A stretch of 64,000 nt of DNA from Brachycybe producta (GCA_036925085.1 JAUPFP010000001.1:15600842-15664841), one strand, 5' to 3'. Positions 22,318 to 35,499 are shown, numbered from the stretch's first letter. A program made the numbers and translations. Notes: generated by a model from the letters alone, not told the origin.

Positions 22318-22435
22318 GTGTATGTCTGTTACATCAACGGATAAATGTTCTTCGTGCTCATATCCAGTACTGACGAGGTCATTCTATTTGTTTCCGTGTC
22401 ATCATACATTCCACACGGAATGTCTAATTTCTGAG
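22318..22435 (+). CDS. VPS18: VPS18 exon: first half of the RING finger
   Basis: The acceptor is AATCAAG|G. The exon encodes 39 residues plus the base completing the previous Lys codon. It carries the first zinc ligands, DKCSSC, and the central FPCHHTFHTECL; human VPS18 has DKCATC and FLCGHMFHADCL. The donor is GAG|GTAAAC, phase 0. Confidence 0.95.
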
Positions 22436-23370
22436 GTAAACATAACTATTGACTGTGTCTATTCGTGTTGGGAGGATAGTTAGGCCTACTTTATAATAAT
22501 TATGCAAGCTTAGTTCTCTTGATCATACGTGTAAGGAAACTCACTAAAAGAAAATTATCATTTAATCAATAAGAATAGGATTGGTATACAGGGCGCACTG
22601 GTATGCCAAAAGAAATAAGGGAGAGTCAGGGAAAACACATTTATTAAAAAAATGAGTGAAAATCAAAGAATTTCTTTTATCAAAGGAGCCACGTCCATCA
22701 TCATTTCCTGCACGTTTTCCCCACAATAAGCACAATCTGCCTTATGGGTTCTATCTTTCCACTCCTTTGGATTGTGTACCAAACTTCCAGAGACCCCACA
22801 TGTCCCCCTATACCATTTTACCACCATGTCCCAGGCTTATTTTTGCCTTCTTCAACCCGTTTTAACCCTCAGATTGAAACTTATGACTTGTTTCAGTAGC
22901 TCAACCTCCCCACTCCTGCCTTCCCAGGTGGCGGGTAGGTGAATGCTCGCCTAGTATGGAGGGTACTGAGGAAATGAAATATTCAGGGCAAAGTAAAACT
23001 GAAACCCGCCATTGCTGGTCTCGAGCTCGGGTGTAAAAAGGAGTGTCCGACGTCATGTGAGGAGTCGGCTGTAAAGATTCTCCAGAATTGAAAAAAAAAA
23101 CTGGAAAAGAAACATTAATTACATAAAATTTAATCAATATACAACATATCTGTTTAAATAATTTATTGTTAATTCAGATTTGATACACAGAGATAAAAAT
23201 GATTTTATGAGTGCCACAGGGAGGGGTGTCTGGTCAGCAACTCTTCCATTTGCTTTTTTTGGAAATAGATGTTTTTAATTTTGTATCAACATTCTTTATT
23301 TTTAATATTTCTATTTCTGTTTTTATTATTAATTATAAAAGGTAATAATCAGTTTATTAGCATGCATGTG
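22436..23370. other. Intron sequence without recognisable features
   Basis: VPS18 intron. AT-rich, with no coding signal on either strand. A segment near 22900-23095 is less AT-rich and contains GAGCTCGAGACC on the minus strand, weakly like a pol III B box, without a convincing A box. Confidence 0.5.
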
Positions 23371-23625
23371 TTACAACCCGTACTGGTCGTACAATGACTT
23401 TCTGTACTACCAGACTCCTTTTGGCCCAGGGGATCTTATTACGGGATGTCCGACAGTGAATAACGGTGGCAAGATGGAATGAAGTCGGCAGAGTCCCCTG
23501 CGGAGTTTCACTGTCACGAGATGGCAAGACGAAGCAGCGGATACAGGTGACCCCATGCAAACGTAGAGGAATGGTTCAAACCGTCCCAACGGCTTGTTGC
23601 ACAAGCTAGAGCTAATGTTTCACAG
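23371..23625 (-). mobile_element. LTR fragment, reverse orientation
   Basis: The minus strand ends ...CGGGTTGTAACA, with a GC-rich body similar in texture to the Gypsy LTR ends. About 250 bp, truncated where the LINE begins. A fossil without an internal region. Confidence 0.4.
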
Positions 23626-26020
23626 TCTTGGATACTATCAACCTCTTTGTAAATTAGTGTATCATCAGCAAATAGTCTACAGGTCATTAATAAACATCAG
23701 GAACAAAAGAGGACCCAGCACACTACCCTGGGGTACACCAGATTTAACAGCCAACCACTCTTGAGTGTGACCCATTTACAATTACCCTTTGTTTCCTATC
23801 ACTTAAAAAAGAAGTTATCCATTTGGTTACCTGCCCCCAACCCATATACTGCAACTTTTGCCAGAAGTTTTGAATATGAAACAGTCTCAAATGCCTTACA
23901 AAAGTCAAGAAACACTATGTCAACCTGTTTACCAATGTCTAAACATTTTTGGAGGTCATCCACTACCAGGATAAGTTGAGTCACAAAATCGCCCTCTCAG
24001 GAAACCATGTTGGTTATCAGAAATGAGATTGTGAGATTTGAGAAACTTAATGCAGCCAGAGTATATGATATGCTCAAACCACTGAAGTTAGAGATACAGG
24101 CCTATAGTTTGCAGCTTCAGACTTATTACTTGACTTAAATATTGGGGTAACATTTGCTAATTTCCACATACTTGGAACAACCCCTTGATCCAAAGACTGC
24201 TGATAAATTAGCTGAAGAAATGGTCCCATTTCCCTAGCTAATTTTATAAGAACAACTGTATGAATTCCATCTGGCCCCCACTTATTTTTATTAAGGGTCA
24301 ATAGTTGCTTGATAATGCCCTCAGTATTATTAACAATAATATCTTCCAAAAAATGCATTGTTCTAGATTCAAAAGCATTAGGTGTAGTATTTTCATCTGC
24401 TGTAAAAACACTCTTGTATTGTTCATTCAACAAAGAAGCTTTCAATTCTGGGTGTGATATTAGTTCTCCATTTGTCTCAACAAGAGCTGGAATCGAGCAC
24501 TCACCAGCCCTCCAAAACAGTGTAACACCCGGTAACTTGCGATCCCGCCAAAACCATAGCCTGGGGGTAAACAACTCATGCTTGTCCCTCCCTCCTCTCT
24601 AAATAATATTCCAGTGGAGGATTGATACTCTTAGGACCTTGGTCACTTGGACCTGGTTACACCTTGTAGGTGTACATAGGTCCAAGGTATAAAAAGACCA
24701 TGTTCCTCTTTGTTGTTAGTTCACCTTTTTGCCCTGTATTTGTACTACGTAGATCTTTGTCCGTAACACATAATGGGCTCGTGGACACCTTTAATATCAA
24801 ATGTTCATTCTTGCAACCTTGATGTTTCTGGACAAGAATCAATAAAGTGTTTATAATGAGAAACTGCGTTGTTGTCTATTTGTCTGGAAACTAATCCTTC
24901 TCTAGACAAGCTGGAGAAACCACAAGGCAAGGAGACATACAGATCCTGGATGAGCTACAACATCTTCTAGCAACAAAGGAAGATGTACATCAATGCGGCC
25001 AGAAGCGATGGTCACTATCCTTCTGCACAGGTTACACTCGTATGCAGATGGATGATCACAATCGATCACCATCAGACTAGTTCTATAGCTTGAATCTCCT
25101 TCGTGCAGTCACCGCACGATCAGGAGAAGAAACAAGCTATGGAAAACATCATAATAAGTTTGTATCAATTATAAGGTCGTCATCAAAAGCTCACAACAGC
25201 TTGGATCTTCTTGTAGCCATTTACTGAGTTTATTAGTTTTAAAATCCTTATGGGCCAATGCCAGTTCTTTTTTAGCATTTGCACGAAGCAATATGCAAAC
25301 CATTTGCATTCAATAAACTTGAATTACCTCTGAATCTATTTCTTTATAATTGCTGCTTCTTACGAAGAGCCCTTTTAACACATGGTATATACTATGCTGG
25401 TGTTGAGGCATCCCGGACTCTTTAATGGAACAAACTTTGAGAACCTTCCCATCAGTAACGAGTGAGAAATTGCCCAATTTTCATCAACATCATGCTGATT
25501 AAAATTATTTTTAAAGTTCTCAAGATTTTGCTGCATATGCAACTTAAACCCATCCCAGTTACATTTGTTTTAAAGACTAACCTGCCTTATGGCATTAATG
25601 GTACTTCTAACATTAACATTGGCATCACAAGTTACAATGTGATGGTCACTAATTCCCTCAGAAACCTTAACATTAGATATCACAAAGGGGAAGGTTAGTT
25701 ATTACAACATCAAGGACACTACTATTCCTAGTTTGTTGCATAACCATCTGTTCCATGGAGTAAATATCCAAACTTTCCAACAATGAAACACCTAAAGTAA
25801 CATCATTCCCACCTGTAATTGAGTAAAGTTCCCAGTTTATGTTTGGGAAGTTAATATCACCCCCTAAAATTATAGCTGGGTTATTGTTAACATGATGGAG
25901 GGCATCGAACCGTGATCGAAAGGTAGATATATCACTAATTGAAGAGATAGAAATTAAAAATAGAAAGAAACTAAAAATACCTTTTTCCCATTGAACTGCA
26001 GACTCTTGCACGACTCAATG
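23626..26020 (-). mobile_element. LINE family A ORF2 copy, split by a solo LTR
   Basis: Minus-strand ORF2 of the same family as the copy at 35.8-39.5 kb. The endonuclease part is at 26011-25673 (AIILGGDINFPNINWELY). A linker is near 25300-25200. The RT part is at 24520-23626 (SLTSVV; VFLDFCKAFETVSYSKLL). The reading frame contains several stops and shifts. It lacks the 5' end and the 3' tail. The solo LTR at 24521-25195 lies in the middle. Confidence 0.85.
24521..25195 (+). mobile_element. Solo LTR (TGTAACACCC family) inside a LINE
   Basis: Begins TGTAACACCCGG and ends GCTCACA, flanked by the 4-bp duplication ACAG (24517-24520 and 25196-25199). Contains GGTATAAAAAGACC (TATA box) and AATAAAGTG (poly(A) signal), so it lies in plus orientation. 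Removing it restores continuity of the LINE sequence. Related to the LTR at 49136-49699. Confidence 0.85.
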
Positions 26021-26079
26021 CAACCCACAAGATTAACCTCAAAGTACTGACCCAGACAAGTATATAAGTTTAAATAAAA

Positions 26080-29000
26080 GAGTATTTAAATGTAACACTA
26101 TTATTTACAGACTACAGCTGGCCAGATTCGGCCAGCTGGAAGAGTGAAGTTAGTCAAATTAAAACAATGCCAAAATGGCCACTGTGCCATCTTGGCATAA
26201 AACAAAAAATCTAAAGATGATTTGTGGACCGGAGCAAAGCCTCCGGCCACAATGTCTGTCAGGCGTAAACACTGCCAGGAGACTACCTGTTTATGTCATT
26301 ATGTACACAGGTAGGGTGACATCACTCCTCCGTGATGCCAACTGGTGGAACACCTGTGAACTAAAACCACATCTCACATTAGTTACTTTTAAGTAACCTA
26401 GGGAAAGACCTGGACTGGACACAACATGGTGGCTCTTCGTTGCTTACCAAGCAAGGGAGCAGACGACACTGGAATTTTTTCTACACCCACCATTTTGGTG
26501 GTAGGTACAAAGTCAGATAGTCACATGTGCATGCAGATACTAGTGTGGCGACTTGGTCTGGCTCAGTCAACATTTTTTGACTTGCACGGTAAGTACCACT
26601 GCTTGGATGTTCGCTCCAGCAGTTCCTGTGCAGATTCAGTCCACTCATTTGCCCACTATGATGGACGGGAGGATTGGCCGCCCTTTCTCCGTAAGTTTGA
26701 AGGAAAGGCTCGGGCTCAGCACTGAACGGATGAAGCTAGGTGCAGCTACTTTAACATACGTGCTTGATGGTCCTGCAGAAGAGTACTATGCTCACATGGT
26801 GGAGTTTCTTCCAGACATCACCTGGACAGAACTGAAAGAGGCTATGAGTAGCCAGTTCAAATCCGATGCTCAGGCTCGCGTCTGCTTCTCGACTTTCGAG
26901 ACAATGAAGCAGGGTCTGACTGAGTTTGTTCAGGTGTTCTACTGGTGCTTTATGGAGCTAGCAGCATGTGTGTCACTGCAGGAAAGGCACAGGTCGTTGA
27001 GGCCGACATGCTAATGGATACTGGTCCAGCTTAGTGTGGGTGTTCAGTTTCTGGTAGTCTACACAAAAATGAAAGTCACCATACTTCTTGCGAACAAGTG
27101 TAAGTTTCCATTTTACGGTTATCACAGTGGTGTACTGTGATTCCCCTTTCCAATTGTGTAGTTTCTATTGGGTCTTTGGGTCCGACCCTCCCAGTCACTG
27201 AAGACTTATTTATGGATGGGGTTATCGAGGGGTCCCGATCGGGTTTCTAAGTCCCCCTCTCTAATTTTCAAATTGTTATTCGATAAAACACGTTCTTTCT
27301 CTCTCGACTCCAGTATAGGACTCAATTGAAAAATGAATTTCAAGTTTCCTCATTGGTCAAAATGAATCTTGTCTAAATTAATATAACCAATCGGTTAACC
27401 AGCTATTGTTCGTTTTCTACAAACATCTGCCTAGTATGCATCCGGTAGTAAAATTATAATTTAACTTTTTTATAATTTTTTACGATTGCTGATACCTATT
27501 GTTATTTTCCCTGTCATTTCCATAAAAATATGGTTACCCTTTAAATTTTCATCGAAAGTTTTAGTTTTTCAGTAACTCATAACATTTAGTTTAAACCATA
27601 AGCATTCTAATTATTTATTTATTTGATTTTCTTGGCCCTCTTAAATGTATTTCTATTTAAATACGAGTTTGGCTCTTTTACCCTTACTGTGTTGAGCACC
27701 CTGATATCATATAACTCTTTTGATACTTTTTTGTACTCCTTTTGGGTGACGTTTGATTTCAAACACTTTTCCTTCATTTGTTATACTCATTTAAAAGTTC
27801 CTTCTCTATAGAGAAGAAACTTTTAACCATATGTTCTTTCTTTTTAAGTTGCATTTTAAACCCTTTTATTTCTAAATTTCTTTTTCTCTCCTTCCCTATT
27901 TAATTAGGTAATTAGATTTCATTAGGTCAATTAACCACTTATCTGTTTATTACTCTATAAAGTATTTTTCCCGCTCTTTTTGTTTAATTACTTTTAATTT
28001 TGTTAAAAAGTTTTTATTTAACTTGGTATACTTATCTGGGCTCACCCTTCTAAAGTGTGTGTGGGTGGGTTTTGTCTTTCCTTTTCCCCATCTCTTGTTT
28101 TCTTTAAAACTTTTTATTACTTTTTACATTTATGGGTGGGTTTCTTTTTGGTTTTCCCCTATCAGATTTTTTTCTTGCTTGGTCTCTCTCTTATGTATGG
28201 GTGGGTTTCTTCTTTTACTTTTGCACCCTCCCCTTCTTGTCCCTCTTACTATTTTTCTCTTTTTTAATATATGAGTATGTGTGGGTGTAACCATTCATAC
28301 TTTCGTCCACCCTCTCTTACTATTACTATTTTCCCCGCCATTTTTTGTTTACTCATTTTTTCTTCTCTTTTACTATTTCTCTTTTAGCTCCGCCTTTCCT
28401 CTTTTTAACTTTATTCCTTTTTCCCTTTTTAATATTTCTGCCCCTCTCTCAAATTATAGTTAGGTGTTTTTCATTAATTTTCCAACACCTACCACAAGCA
28501 AGATAGGGCTTGGATTATTACCCCTGCATCCAATATCTTCGTTACCTTTTTTTTCTTGATCGCATAAGCCGCTGGTGCGGTTTGATGCAATCATTCACGC
28601 ACTGGAGTTTCCCCATCAGTATCAATGGTGTGTTCCACCAAGGAGGTTTCACCCAGCTCAGTGTAATAAAACAAAGTGATCCCAGCATTCCAGGAGGAAC
28701 TCCTGAAGTTTTCTCGCCTCTTCAGGCTTCAGTGCGGCTCCATGAGAATCAGCTGGCCAGCGCTGGCATGCTCTACCAAACTCACCAATACAACACATTG
28801 TATGTGTGCTGGTAGCCAAACATTCTCTAACAGTCGCAGGTAACACACTTCCCCGCTCCTAATTGGAGAACTGGTCTTGGGCAGCTATGGTGAAACAATG
28901 TCCACCCACCTGTCAACCTTCCCAAGCTCTAGTGAGACTCCTAGGTGATGCCATCCCTGAGGCCAAATCTCAGGTACCAGCAATGGAATAGATTCCATCG

Positions 29001-29340
29001 CCCCTGGTTTCCCTAGAGCTTGATTGGTGTAAGCAGCTCGAAGGGCATCTGGATGTGTAGTGCAGACATCCCCAAGGAAGTAAACTTTTCTGTACATATC
29101 TACCATCAAGCCGAAACGTGCTGCGTGATCAGCACCCATCATCCTCCTTACACCAGAAAAAGAGGGGTCTTGATGGTTTTCCCATGGATGGTCAAGTCCA
29201 CGTGTGCAACTCCTACCTCGATGGAGTGCCCACCCATGCCATACAGGCATGCAGGAACAGTTATCACCTGTATGGGTAGCCTTATCACTCAGAAAAGGAA
29301 GTATTCCTGCCAAATTTGGTTCCTATTAGTGAAATGGTTT
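26080..29340. mobile_element. Scrambled Gypsy fossils (LTR, gag, protease, RT pieces)
   Basis: Pieces of the accessory-gene Gypsy lineage in mixed orientation. An LTR-like piece (minus) is at about 26080-26400. Gag sequence on the plus strand at 26560-27030 contains YVLDGPAEEYYAHMVEF. An RT snippet on the minus strand at 27040-27110 resembles the FCVDYRRLN region. Protease and pre-RT sequence on the minus strand at 28570-29340 contains RFGLMVDMYRKVYF and ALKPEEARKLQEFLLE. Heavily broken, clearly older than the copy at 8175. Confidence 0.75.
27110..28560. other. T-rich segment separating Gypsy pieces
   Basis: About 1.45 kb of A/T- and pyrimidine-rich DNA between two minus-strand Gypsy fragments that would otherwise be adjacent, so it is probably an insertion. 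It has several GTGGGTGGGTTT words around 28060-28210 and no convincing coding sequence. I cannot assign it to a family. Confidence 0.4.
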
Positions 29341-29344
29341 AGGA

Positions 29345-29912
29345 ATGCATAGTGGACAGACAGAAAGAAAGAAAGACAGATAGACAACCCACATCAAAAG
29401 ACAGATTTTGGAAACTAGGCCACATCTATACAGTGGTGTAAAGTGTATCAGAAGTTACACGCTACAATATGAGATGAAAGAAAGAAACAAAAATGACCTT
29501 AAAGAGTACGCTTCTACAAGAATCATCTCCTTGTAGTTATTTTATTGATTCTTATTCCATTATTTTTAAAGAATTGATTGATATTATTTACTGCTAACAT
29601 GGTATGGGGGCCGGGCCCGGCTCAGGTTCGAATTCCGGTTGGATCAGGGTTGTTTTTCTCTTTCATAATTTCTCTGGGTTTTCAGAGTTGAATTCAAGCT
29701 GGGCAATAGGTCATAAAACACTTCTAGTCCAATGCTGGGCCAAATGGCCCGTCATCATCTCATAATTCATCGTCCTCACTGTCTGACCAAGAACTTTGTG
29801 GGATGTGGTCCAGGGACAGAATAAGAAGATTGATATTTACTAAAAATTAAACACAAAACGAAGTGCACAACAGGAATTGAACTTTGGGCCCCTAGTGGCA
29901 GAGGCAGAGACG
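29345..29912. other. Intron sequence with a possible SINE
   Basis: No gene. GGTTCGAATTCCGG near 29625 matches a pol III B box, and the minus strand near 29885 has GTTCAATTCC, another B-box-like word. No clean A box at the right spacing was found, so a tRNA-derived SINE is only a possibility. Confidence 0.3.
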
Positions 29913-30672
29913 TGTAACGACCCGACCGGTCCAACACAATACCTCGGGCAAATTTGACAAAAACTTACCCAGCTCCAGACTCCATATGGGGATGGGATCG
30001 CACCCATAGCAGCCCTCTCCACGGTTAGTCTGGGTCACATCGACTACCGAAGTCTCCCTCGCCAGACACGATGGATGGTCTGCTGCCACCACGAGAATAT
30101 CGCGGTGACTTGCGTCGGCTCGCAGTGAAAGAGGTTCCACCGAGAGCCGACGGAAGTCACTGGCTGAAACACGCCAAAATGGGACAGTTGAATTCCCGCC
30201 GAATTCCCCCCTCCCTGTGGTAACTCCCCAATAACAACACGACACGGTTGTAAGGTAAATAATAAATACACAAATAGAGCAAGCAGTGATAATTTACACA
30301 ACTTGGCTGGTCAATTCCGACCAGCCAAGCCCCCATAAATCAAGAAAGGCCATAAGGCCTACAGGCAACACAAACAATAACCCAAGATCCAAACAAAGAA
30401 CAATGGAGGCCACCTTGGCCTCCAGCATGGATGATGTACTTCAGTCTGTAGCCCACAACACACTGCCGAGAACAAATGGCTGACTAGACCATTTATACCT
30501 CCAGGCAACTCCACCTGGAGGGGACAGTGGTCACTTCTGACCTCTCACCCAATGGTGAGAGGTCTGCTGGCACCAATATGGCATCCGTCCCAACAGCCTA
30601 CTGCATGCTGTCAGGCAGACAATATTCGTCTGCTCAAACAAAAAATTTGATTGAGCAGACCAGGTTGCCACA
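29913..30672 (-). repeat. LTR of the reverse Gypsy fossil
   Basis: On the minus strand it starts TGTGGCAACCTGGTCTGCTC and ends CGGTCGGGTCGTTACA. It matches the nested solo LTR at 12442-13230 and the LTR at 55007-55827. Confidence 0.85.
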
Positions 30673-31010
30673 ATCCTCTCAACCTCTCTGTTCTGCCCCG
30701 AGAACAGGTAGGTCGAGCCAGCCAGGACTGCTCCCTCAAACCTGAAAACTTATGGTCCACATGGCTTCCCTGGCAGTGGAGCGTGAGTGGATCCCACCCA
30801 CTCCACTGCCCACCGGTGTGCCCACCACGAGCACACCTGGATGTTATGCCACCCAAGTTCAGGATCGAAGACCGTCCCTTAGACGGTTTTCTCCAAGACT
30901 CACAATTCCTTGAAAGGAATTGCTTGGAGCTGCGGGCACAATCGTAGCCCCTGGTAGTGACTCAGTCTCATACTGTCCAGCCATACCTTCTAAGTCACAT
31001 CCCAACTAGC

Positions 31011-31072
31011 GGATGAATGGGGCTGCACGCTGGGATAGCCACCCTATCTCGGCATCTAGTCCCATTACATCC
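31011..31072 (-). repeat. Hairpin in the accessory region of the reverse Gypsy fossil
   Basis: An imperfect long stem (GGATGAATGGGGCTGCACGC against its decayed complement). It corresponds in position and sequence to 57763-57823 and in position to 20338-20382. Confidence 0.7.
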
Positions 31073-33104
31073 ACAATATTGAACGCTTGTCGGATCCGGT
31101 TTACAACCACTACTGCCGGTAAACCCTCAACTGAATGCAACCACGTGCTTCATCTTGTACGGTGGTAGCCTAGCTACCCACGGCTCTGGAAGTGGCTCTT
31201 ACACATGGTAATAGCCATGGTATTGGTAACCCTTAATTCCCAGCTGGTCCTGCCACAGACTAAGTTGGTTATTAAGATACACCTCTGCATCTGAATGCGG
31301 GGGGTATTGCACCAATACGCCTTTCCTTAGGCACAAGCCTAGGAGAGGTTGACATTTCAGGTCCTATTGTCTCGAAGACCCCGCCACTGTGGACCAGAGA
31401 GAAGGGTGTACCCCCACTGGGGGTCACGGGATCACATATTGGGGGAACACTAACTCCTCCCATCACGGTTCCTTCACCCATCGGTAATTGCGAAGTCACC
31501 TGATGTAGGGTTCCCACCGATCAAACTCTCCGGCTCGATACCGCATCCACCTTTGGGGAGGGTGGAGGCATGCCGACCACAATGTCACACATAGCCCTAC
31601 CATCCATTCGTGCTGCCTTTACAGGACGAGTATGGATCGGTTGATTCCCGGCCGACATGCATGCCTTAGCATGCCAGGACTCCTCCTTTTCCGCCACAAT
31701 GCCTCCACTTTTAGCTCCCTGGAGCTTACTCATGGAGGGTGTCGGACACCCCTTCCTCTCATGCTTGGACTTTTTACGGTCCTTCTGAGAGGGAGGACTT
31801 AACCGAGATCAACAACTTACCGGGCTGGTCAGGCTTAGGCGGGTGGTTAGCCCCCATTGCCCTCTCGGACTTCTCCGAAGGTTTTCTGGCCGGAGCACCG
31901 TGCAAAGTTGAGAAATCACGGTCATCACCATGAATCACGGCTTTCAAGCGGTGACAACCGCTCTTTTTTGGGTTCCAGCCATCCAACCTCCATGGACCTT
32001 GGCTTCCCCAAGTGCCACGGTACTAAGACGGTCAGACCCCGTCGGAAGAGCACCTTCCGTACCAGTGGAACCACCATGACAACATTCATGACTGTTCCAC
32101 CACTCCCACCATGTGTCCATACGGTCCATGGCGGAATGACACATGGCTGAACAGGTATCCACTTTGGCCGGTCTGTTCCTCCCCTTTCTCCAGTTAATTA
32201 TCGTTCATACGGCCGGCGTTCGTTGTTTACCAGAAACAACGTGTCGCCTTGGCTGCAAATTCACCGTAGGAGCGGTATCTGACCGTGGCTGGGCGGCTAA
32301 ATCTTCTTCAGCCGCCTCATCCTTGGTCACCACGGAGGTTTCACCATCGTCTGCCTCTTTAGGGGCAGACGTATAGTGATTCTCCGTGTTAACCAACTGG
32401 CCTGGGAGAGTTTTCACATTAACCTTAACGTGCAAGGAGGTGGAGGTTTTCACGGACATTATCTTCCGTTCAGGGTCCAACCTCTTCGGGCCTTCAGTCA
32501 GACAACCCACGGTGGGTCACCCATGGGTTTCCTCAAAAACCGGGTGGTCCCAACATGCAGGCAAGTCTGCCTCCCTCCTCTCCCAGCCATCCGCCCAAAC
32601 TAGCGAATGACCAGCTCTCCCACCATGGCAGGGGCTCATTAAGAGTTTTCTGGAGCGTCTCATGTCCAATCCTGGGGGAAAACCCACTCACCTCAAACAC
32701 CCTCGGTCTCCGCGGATGGAGATTATACCAAGGCGGAGGGAGTTCCCCGCCCTAGTCAGTAGACTCGCCCGAAGAAACAGACAATGGCTTTGGCACCGGA
32801 GTCACATTACTCCTTGCCTAAGCCTCCAGTTTAGCATCCGTATCATCGCTGTCTGCATCGGAGGAGGTGTCAGACTCCAAGTCCATCTTCCTCCCTCACG
32901 TTGCAGGTGGGTACGTATGGTTTCAAGTTGTCCACATGAAACCGGTCTCGCACTTTCCGACCGTACCATCTACGAATTTTACCTCGTAGACTAGGTTGGA
33001 ATACTGCGAAACGACCATACCACGTTCAGCTTTATACGCTAAACTCCATTTCTTTGCTTGGCCGAGCTTCCCCGCTTGGTCCCCTCATCCACACCTGTGC
33101 ACCA

Positions 33105-35215
33105 GGCAGGTATAGGGCCACCCCCACGCATTATGAGGGCTATTTGGAGTGGGAGGTAAGGGGGCACAAAGTTTTAATTGGTGGGGGTGGGGGTGGGGCG
33201 CTACAATGCCTAGCTACGCCACTGGCACTCAGGGTCGCCACAAGGTGATATTGGTTTTCCAGGTACCACCGAAATTGCAACATTCACCGTTTTTTGTCAG
33301 TGTATGCTTTTATTGGACGTCAATGGAGTTCAAACTAATGTTACTAAAGTTTTTACAGTTTTTTTAGGTTATTATTCGAAAGATTTGAAAGACAAAAAAG
33401 GGAGAAAATTTCAGTTTTCGAATTTCAGATATTTTTCTAGATTCGTGGGATTCGAATGTCCCAGCTCGAGTTTTTAATATGCAAACAAAATTAGACTTCA
33501 TTCCCACAGTATGGTTCACTACGTAGGTCATAGTGTGACTTATAAAGGTCATGGGAGTTGCAGGTTGTAACTGAAGGGTTGATGTCGATGTTAATCACTG
33601 CTGCCCACATAATTATTCAGACAATTTGGGTTAATGGAACTATTATATTACATTAGTATTTGATCTTTGAATAAAAATAAAAATATGCACTGTAAAAGTT
33701 CTCCCCTGCCTACCGGTCACGTTGCCAGATTTGAGCAGACGGCTTTAGCAGACGACTTTTCCTTCCAAATAGCACAAAGGAGGCCCCTTACTGATAGTGT
33801 TCCTTACACTACAAACACTACTTACGTATACGGGGGACGGGGGACCAGCTGTTGACTCTTCCTTTCAGCTCAGCCACGTTTCTCTACACATTCTATCCGT
33901 TATAATGGGGTTAAATAAACATAACAAAGACACGTGGGGTACATTTGGATATGTTTATTTACAACCTCGAGTATAGGATGTTACATTATTTCAATTAACT
34001 CGTATTGCGATCGATCTGAGCCGGATACATCGATTACAAAACTCTCAAAGATCCTCCTTTGGTTCTTTCGATGTCGTTTCCGTTTCGTCAGCTGTATTTA
34101 TCTGCCGGTCGATGATCTCACATCAGTAGCCCATCTGCAGTTCCATTAGCAGTTGCTTCCACCTGATTTCATGAAGATCCAAAACCTTGGGCATTGCCGG
34201 GCATATCTACCGGGCACCTCTAACAGGATACAGGACAATCAGTTTGTACGAGTGGAATTGTGTTCTGGTGTGAGGCCGGACATAGCCACCGGCGATGCAC
34301 AACAGAAACTAGACAAAATACCAATTCATGAATGCTCAACTTATATACACATGCAATCCTGATCATGTGATATGTGTTGACCAATCATTTAACAATATGT
34401 AAATGATCGTAACCTCCCGGGTCACCATGTGAGTCTATGGTTACCTCAGTAAACATGTCAAAATCATTTTATTGCTATGCTCAACATTGGGCCATTTTGC
34501 AGGATTAATGTGCCAATATTAGGCTATGCAATAACCATTAAAAGTACATAAAAAGTATCGAAAGTGTGAATAAAATTGGACTTTTGATGTCAAAGAAATA
34601 TTTATTGAAAGAAAAATAGAAAGACGACAGAAAGATGACAGAAATATTGAGGCTGGTTGCATTTCCAAGGCTCTTCTGACCACACATGCATTCGTCTTGC
34701 TTCGTTGCTATAGCAATGGCATGAACGAAACATTCCTTTCTTGTTTCTCATAAGGGGAGGCGAAAGAGATAGGAGAGAACCGTTGCAATGACGTCAAATG
34801 TGTGACGTCATGGCCGTGTTGTTAAAAGATGAGGACAGGGTCCTCACAGCACAATAAACAAAATGCAAAAATATACACTTCCCAGTGTGACATTGGGACA
34901 CTTCCACACTGGGAATTGTATATTTTTGTCAGTGTAGTAGATTTTTCATAAAAAAAAACATTTTATCATTTAACCAGGTTTAACCCCAAAAAAACGGGGT
35001 TAATTTGGTTTTTTCTTCAAGCTAAAAAAACCAGCTACCCTGATCAAAGACGAAAAGCAGCACATTGCTTTTTTACATAAAAAATGCATTAAAAACTACA
35101 AAAAAACCAACACAATGTTTAGCTTTAAAGTCACTGAAAACTAATATGCAGTTCAACCTCAATGGGCACGACCTTGTATTATGGTAAATTAATAATGGTA
35201 TACATGTTTTTCCAG
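33105..35215. other. Intron sequence, no gene recognised
   Basis: VPS18 intron between the Gypsy fossil and the next exon. AT-rich with scattered less AT-rich parts. The part at 33930-34450 has an LTR-like texture but no defined ends. A hairpin lies at 34869-34937, and a small one (TTAACCCC...GGGGTTAA) near 34980-35003. No convincing coding sequence. Confidence 0.5.
34869..34937. repeat. Hairpin, about 24-bp stem
   Basis: CAAAAATATACACTTCCCAG... at 34869 pairs with ...CTGGGAATTGTATATTTTTG, with one mismatch and a loop of about 20 bases. Possibly a tiny foldback element; no target duplication seen. Confidence 0.75.
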
Positions 35216-35383
35216 GTGTTTTGTCATCTAAGCTCATCAAAAAGGAATCGTGTTGAAGACATTCAAAGAATTCTTGCTAGTTATGGTGGCCGTGAAGAAG
35301 TTGTTCCCCTTTCGGGCACTGCGGTGAACCAGTCCTCCAATCTTCCTGCATTAACGTTGAGAGAACGGATAAAGGCACAATTC
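35216..35383 (+). CDS. VPS18: VPS18 exon: linker within the RING region
   Basis: Acceptor TTTTCCAG. Encodes 56 residues including SSSKRNRVEDIQRILASYGG and LTLRERIKAQF. In VPS18 this variable linker separates the two halves of the RING. The donor is TTC|GTTTAG, a weak site, but reading on meets an immediate in-frame stop, so splicing here is required. Confidence 0.9.
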
Positions 35384-35440
35384 GTTTAGGTCTACAGTGT
35401 TTCGAAACTTCGGTTTTTATATTTTTTGTTTGTTTTCTAG

Positions 35441-35499
35441 ATGGAACTGGATGACATTGTCGCTAATGAATGTCCATACTGTGGAGAACTCATAATTAA
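35441..35499 (+). CDS. VPS18: VPS18 exon: last RING cysteine pair
   Basis: Acceptor TTTTCTAG after a 57-nt intron. Encodes MELDDIVANECPYCGELII plus two bases of a Lys codon. ECPYCGE supplies the final C-x-x-C zinc ligands (human AECVYCGEL). The donor AA|GTAAGT is strong, phase 2. Confidence 0.95.

Larger units (their letters stand above)
29913..33100 (-). mobile_element. Ty3/Gypsy fossil, 3' part, reverse orientation
   Basis: Read on the minus strand: integrase C-terminal module (KLGQAKKW, near 33060), accessory-region sequence (32650-30700, including a frame near 31733-31521), a purine tract, and the 3' LTR (30672-29913). Collinear with the 3' third of the element at 8175-21571. The 5' portion is absent. 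Many breaks; old. Confidence 0.8.
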
